A stretch of 64,000 bases of DNA from Phallusia mammillata (taxonomy: Eukaryota; Chordata; Ascidiacea; Phlebobranchia; Ascidiidae): NCBI GenBank assembly GCA_003260075.1, contig QLIY01000121.1, forward strand, positions 2,525 to 66,524, in the 5' to 3' direction. The translations under genes and the position numbers were made by a program. Of the stretch, positions 59,151 to 64,000 are shown piece by piece (position 1 is the stretch's first letter; each line of letters starts with the position of its first letter). A model generated the notes under the pieces. The model saw nothing but the letters and a program-made list of their open reading frames with translations. It searched no databases and had not been told where the DNA came from.

Positions 59151-60505
59151 CATATTGTGTTTTTTTGTAAACAAAAGTGGTTCAATTGTTAAAATTTTAG
59201 CCAAATTTATCTTTTTTGATTTGATCTTTTTCAGCCTTTAAAGATAAAGCTTAACCTTGTCCACAGAAACTCTTCACTTGGAGCAACTTTGTGCACATTA
59301 GACCTTTGAAGATTTGCTTGTTACATTGTTCACTGATCCTGCTTATGAACTCCAAGTGTAAGTTATAATAGGTGGTTATTTTTGGGAGTGGTACATGTAA
59401 ACAAGTTGTTCATAGCAAAGGATTTGAAAACTAAGTTTTTTTAAAAAGTGCATGCTTCACAACGTCACCTTTTTTAGGTTGCATAAGCTAACCAAAGTAA
59501 ATGATGAAAGTTTGTCTGCATATACTTGTCATGTGGGAGTTGCACGAAGTTCAAATTAAACAAGATGGTACAAGCTTCAGGTGTGAAGATTATTTGTAAC
59601 TAAGTTTATAGAAATAAATCAATTTAATGTCACATAGGGTTAGTTTTACTTTAAAGCATGCCAACAATGTGCATTTTAGTGGTTACCTCTAGTCACTTTT
59701 TAAAAGTAAGTAGCATGTCTGCTTACCATCAGTTTATGTCTGAACATTCTGGGAAAAACTATGTACCACAATGACAAAAAACAGTCTTAAGCAGGGTTGA
59801 GCCTGTCTTAGATATATGTTTGGGAGTCACTCTTTTGATACTTTTGGACAACTTTGACTTTTGATCAATTTTATTAAAAATAGCAATAAAATGTGCAAGG
59901 CAACATAAAGATTTGTCCTGAAAGATTGGCAAATTTAAAACTTGAGTAATGCACTTTTGATTGGGTATCAAAATAGACTAAAAAGTTTGCTCGAAATATC
60001 AATTGTTTTTTTATGGAGTTAGTTTACTTAATTTAAGTTGAGTTGAAGGCAAAAAATGTAAGTGAGTTCAATTGAAGTTGGAAAATTTGTAACTGAGGTC
60101 ATAACCCCAGTCGGGATTGAGGCTACCTAACACAGCCCTGGGTGCACGTAGCATGTTGGTAATCGTGTTTATAGGGTACCGTTTGAACACATATGTTTTG
60201 TATTAAACACTAAAGTTTTGTTATTCGACAACACGTATAGAGGAAATAATCACTTTAAATGAATCAGTCATGAGAATTTGTCTTGGCTGACACCTGATTC
60301 CCATGTTACCAATGTTGAACTCCGTGAAATGAGAAACTAATAAACAATGGTATCGATGACACGACTGTTGCGAAACAGTGTTGTGATTGTCGCAACAGCA
60401 AAGAAAGTGTACAATAAGAGAAGGTTAATTAAGTTTTGACTAAGAACAAGTGTTCGTATAAATATTGTTTGTCAGACAATCGCTTTACAAGTTTTTTGTG
60501 ATCTA
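59151..60505. other. intergenic, no gene recognised
   Basis: AT-rich sequence with several short open frames but no family motifs, transposon ends or RNA genes that I can support. Confidence 0.4.
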
Positions 60506-60510
60506 CATCC

Positions 60511-61178
60511 TGAAGCTGTTTGGCTGTTTAAATGGGTACAAAGGTCATTTAGAGTGGCTAATTTAATGTTGTGACGAGTTACCGTTTGAACAAGAAACTG
60601 AAGACACCTACAAATATATTTTTAATAAACGGTGGATGACTTCAGACTGATTAAAGTTTACAGTCTGTTGCGACGAGCTCCACTTTGATATTTTTTAACT
60701 CGTGGTAGGCGACTCCATACACAAGTAAATTATACGATCTGTGTATCACTCACTGGCGTAACTATAGAAATTTCCGAACATCGTCTTTCAAACATCCGTA
60801 ATTGTACCTTACAGAACTATTTTTTGATACACCACTGACTGTGCCGCCTTTGTGTTTGAGGCCACTTTGTAGGAATTTTGCGTAGCTCTAGAAACCCCCC
60901 CCCCGCTGTTTGGCTGTTTAAATGGGTACAAAGGTCATTTAGAGTGGCTAATGTAATGTTGTGACCAGTTACCGTTGGCCCCCCCCCCCGTTTTCCGACA
61001 CGTATGACAATAAGTGTTTGGCAAATCATGGCATGGAAAGATGTTGTCGCTTAATGGAAAGCATTTTAGCAATTTCGACCCCCCCCCCCGTTTTCCGACA
61101 CGTATGACAATAAGTGTTTGGCAAATCATGGCATGGGAAGATGTTGTCGCTTAATGGAAAGCATTTTAGCAATTTCGG
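60511..61178 (+). repeat. two duplicated blocks bounded by C10-C11 runs
   Basis: 60515-60590 (GCTGTTTGGCTGTTTAAATG through GTTACCGTT) recurs at 60905-60978, between C10 (60895-60904) and C11 (60979-60989). The next block 60990-61078 (GTTTTCCGACACGTATGACA through CAATTTCG) recurs at 61090-61178 after a second C11 (61079-61089). Confidence 0.9.
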
Positions 61179-61372
61179 GACTTGTAATGATGTGGAGTTT
61201 TAGAACACAGTATAATGGATAAGAATTCTACCGGTCTACTTTTCAGCTAAAAAAATTGTATCTAAGAAATATCGCTTAAAAGCGCTATTTATGTTTAATA
61301 TGGACATAAATGTTTAATTCGAACGAAATTAGATCAATTTACAATATTTAAAAAAATAAGTTGGTTATTGGT

Positions 61373-61706
61373 AGCCCAAACGTAACGTAATTAAAACCTA
61401 ATAGCCTATTTGTCAGCAGCCTTACATTCAAACATTGTCATGATTTTTTTAACTTGGCGAAACAACTTGCTTGAAGAATCTCACCTTTGTTGCCTCTCAG
61501 CAGGAATCGAAATAATGTTGTTTGAGTCGTATATTGTTCTTCAACATAGATGGCCTATGCCCTAGCTAAAAATCAAATCCAAATGCCCCCCCCCCTGGTA
61601 GCCCAAACGTAACGTAATTAAAACCTAATAGCCTATTTGTCAGTAGCCTTACATTCAAACATTGTCATGATTTTTTTCCCTTGCTAAAAATCAAATCCAA
61701 ATGAAT
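61373..61706 (+). repeat. duplication with C10 junction and internal deletion
   Basis: 61373-61451 (GGTAGCCCAAACGTAACGTA onward) and 61565-61585 (GCTAAAAATCAAATCCAAAT) are repeated in the same order at 61597-61675 and 61683-61704. C10 (61586-61595) joins them. The second unit lacks about 110 bp between its two parts. Confidence 0.88.
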
Positions 61707-61709
61707 TTT

Positions 61710-62395
61710 TAAGATTGGCGACAAAGATTGAATGGTGTAATATGTTTAGGTGTCGCAACTCGCAAACACTAGTATGATTTTTTAGCACGCTTCAGCGGCC
61801 CGAAGTTTGACTGTTTATTGTATTGTTTTAGCGACCTGTCTGGAAAAATACAAACAGAACAGAGAGAGGTCTAGTTATTGTAGGTTTATTCTCTGCTTTT
61901 TGTCACTCTTATGTAAGCACCATGGCGCTTGGCGCGAATTGTAACCTGAGCTGGTCAGGTGGTTGGAATCAGGCGGTACCATTGTGTTTGCCAAGACTCT
62001 TTTAGATTATTTGTGAAGAAGTTTATTGTCTCTTTTCTGTCATAACATGCCAATTTTATTGTCGATGCTTCATTCGGAACTGGCTTCAGGATTGAGAACA
62101 TATACCTGGTGTAGAACGTAACCCATATTACCTATTACGTTTTAAATTAAGCGACTATTTTTTGTTTTAAAATTTTTGTAATAATTGTTTAAATTAAGTT
62201 TGGTATAATCAAGGAAAGCGGTTTGGTGAAGTACATTGGTTCAAAATCCAATGGATCGAAGATATATATTTATTTGGGCCTTTCTTGTATTTAAAGGTAA
62301 GCTCGTGTATGGGATAAATGGCGTGTAAGATTATGTTGATTTTGCAAGGTCTTGCTAGTTACATTACCTTTATTGTACTCTTATTATAATTATTT
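61710..62395. other. intergenic, no gene recognised
   Basis: No supported coding exon, RNA gene or transposon end. A short frame at 62251 (ATGGATCGAAGATATATATT, then WAFLVFK and a GTAAGC donor) looks like a possible signal-peptide first exon of a gene continuing right, but no partner exon is visible. Confidence 0.3.
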
Positions 62396-62513
62396 TTCAC
62401 TTCAGTTTTCACAAGTAGCTTATTAGTTTGACATGAAAACATAAGTTTATCTACCAGGCAATAAGTGCAGAATATTTGTGGTTCGTCCTCATTTTAGTTC
62501 TGTGGGGTTTAAC

Positions 62514-63136
62514 TAGGGTTTCTCTCCCGGGAATCCCGGGACAAAAATTGAATGCTTTTTTAGGTGCACTCTTCAACCAGAGGTGCGACATCCACTGGGT
62601 TTCCGTGAATTAAAGTGTTCACCGAGGTTTCTTGCAACAATTCAAACAGGAATGATAAATAGTTCTGCTGTTGCGAACATTACAACAGTGTTAGAACCCA
62701 CGTTATAGAACCCAGTTAGTCAAATTCGCGCTATAGCTCTCCAGTTGGTAAAAATCTGGCAATTTGTAAAATTCCAAGACGGCGGTGTGGTTATAGCGCC
62801 ATCGACGTGTGTCACAAGGTTGTGGGTTCTAATCCTATCTCAGTAGCTGGAACCTGATGGGTTGAACTAAATTGGACTTACCAACTGACTAATTTGAAAA
62901 CTGATTTCAACTTAAAAAAATATTCAATTAACTTAGAAAATAACAGGCTGCTCTACGGTGGCCTTCTGAACATATTGCATTGATGCTTTGCCGGCCCACT
63001 AGAAATAAAAATGAAACAAACAAACTAATATTATAAATTTAACAAAAATCGAATAAAATCCCGGGATCCCGGGATTGAGGTTGTTTTTGTCCCGGAATCC
63101 CGGGATAAGCCAAAGTGGCAAATTTGAGAAACCCTA
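62514..63136. mobile_element. miniature element, 623 bp, TAGGGTTTCTC ends, nested
   Basis: Ends TAGGGTTTCTC / GAGAAACCCTA with a perfect 8-bp duplication GGTTTAAC (62506-62513 and 63137-63144). Subterminal ATCCCGGGAT palindromes link it to the elements at 17705 and 18585. A tRNA-like stretch (62788-62850) lies inside. Confidence 0.92.
62788..62850 (+). repeat. tRNA-like stretch inside the miniature element
   Basis: GTGTGGTTATAGCGCC resembles an A-box and GTGGGTTCTAATCCTA a B-box, at roughly tRNA-like spacing, but the anticodon and acceptor stems do not pair convincingly. Probably a tRNA-derived relic. Confidence 0.3.
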
Positions 63137-64000
63137 GGTTTAACATTGCCTCAAGCATTAGGGCAACCTGCCAAATGACACACTGATTTTTTCTCTGCTG
63201 TGAGAAAAACGGTAATGTGTTAAAAAATGTAATAATTGACGCGATTTTCGTTATAGTGTAGTTTGAAAGATTGCATTGTACCTTACCAAGCAAACTAGAC
63301 ACGTTTAACGCTTTAAATGTGTGTTCGAAGAAGATTCGGTTTCGACCGAATCGCAACAAATTACTCGGCCAAAACCGAATTTTTGCAAAAATGGACAATT
63401 CGGCAAACTGAATATTCGGTACATCTCTAGTTTTAACCCATAGCTAATGGATTGACTTGGTGCCCCTTCGGTGACTGAAAAAAAAACTATTTTAAACTGG
63501 TTTAGAAGCAAATTTAGGTAATCAATTATGAATAATATTTCCTGAGGGGGACCCCCCCCCCTCCCGGAATCCCGGGATAAGCCAAAGTGGCAAATTTGAG
63601 AAACCCTAGGTTTAACATTGCCTCAAGCATTCGGGCAACCTGCCAAATGACACACTGATTTTTTCTCTGCTGTGAGAAAAACGGTAATGTGTTAAAAAAT
63701 GTAATAATTGACGCGATTTTCGTTAAAGTGTAGTTTGAAAGATTGCATTGTACCTTACCAAGCAAACTAGACACGTTTAACGCTTTAAATGTGTGTTCGA
63801 AGAAGATTCGGTTTCGACCGAATCGCAACAAATTACTCGGCCAAAACCGAATTTTTGCAAAAATGGACAATTCGGCAAACTGAATATTCGGTACATCTCT
63901 AGTTTTAACCCATAGCTAATGGATTGACTTGGTGCCCCTTCGGTGACTGAAAAAAAAACTATTTTAAACTGGTTTAGAAGCAAATTTAGGTAATTAATTA
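63090..64000 (+). repeat. about 440-bp duplication at the right end, C10 junction
   Basis: 63090-63528 (TCCCGGAATCCCGGGATAAG onward) recurs from 63562 to the end of the window with very few differences. The second copy starts directly after C10 (63552-63561). The copied block includes the right end of the nested TAGGGTTTCTC element and its target duplication. Confidence 0.92.

Larger units (their letters stand above)
62400..63431. mobile_element. inverse copy of the TTCGGCCGAA element, split by a nested element
   Basis: 62400-62513 and 63145-63431 match, in inverse complement, the interior and left end of 42928-43409 (TAGAGATGTACCGAATATTC complement at the right edge). The element at 62514-63136 is inserted between. 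The distal end with its TTCGGCCGAA array is not recognisable at the left. Confidence 0.7.

Noticed and set aside
63039-63983. Repeated minus-strand frames (about 119 and 114 residues, plus two of 68)
   Set aside because: They are translations of the TTCGGCCGAA and CCCGGGAT miniature elements, duplicated with them.
1-64000. CRISPR arrays, bacterial operons or phage genes
   Set aside because: No spaced direct-repeat array, Shine-Dalgarno-led gene strings or prokaryotic coding density; the DNA is intron-bearing and eukaryotic.

Overview
This is a eukaryotic, AT-rich nuclear window. The genes have short exons with GT/AG introns. The gene set (astacin, pentraxin, SCO1, mitochondrial SSB, MXD bHLH-zip, BNIP1/SEC20, SLC22, OVCA2) is that of an animal. 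The compact multi-exon genes and dense miniature transposons would fit an invertebrate deuterostome such as an ascidian, but no marker proves the clade. I rebuilt exons by hand from open frames, splice sites and family motifs. No RNA evidence was available.

Layout, left to right: the 5' two thirds of an astacin metalloprotease (minus strand, leaving the window at the left); a secreted pentraxin-domain gene (plus, 4669-7878); a block of miniature hAT-type elements (8.9-14.1 kb); SCO1, a cytochrome oxidase copper chaperone (minus, 14301-15918); a repeat-rich stretch (16-24.8 kb) with a decayed Penelope-like retroelement; mitochondrial SSB (plus, 24834-25334); a 1.3 kb transposon packed with TTCGAA palindromes; an MXD/MAD-family MAX partner (plus, 30160-34101); BNIP1/SEC20, an ER SNARE (minus, 36337-39960); a dead pogo-like transposase and more miniature elements (41-47.8 kb); a 13-exon SLC22-type transporter (plus, 47006-53988); nested and tandemly duplicated transposon sequence (54.3-56.9 kb); an OVCA2/FSH1 serine hydrolase (plus, 57226-57858); and a duplicated, C-run-rich right end.

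The eight genes are unrelated housekeeping, secreted or transport functions on mixed strands. I see no operon or pathway cluster. The main non-genic theme is about twenty non-autonomous elements with terminal inverted repeats and 8-bp target duplications (hAT hallmarks). Several are nested and none carries a transposase.

The oddest structural signal is a set of locally duplicated blocks joined or bounded by runs of 10-12 cytosines, always C on the plus strand. Two giant homopolymers (84 C, 62 G) lie inside introns. These may be assembly artefacts or a real repair or replication signature. Three single-N joins, two with duplicated flanks, show that assembly error is a serious alternative.
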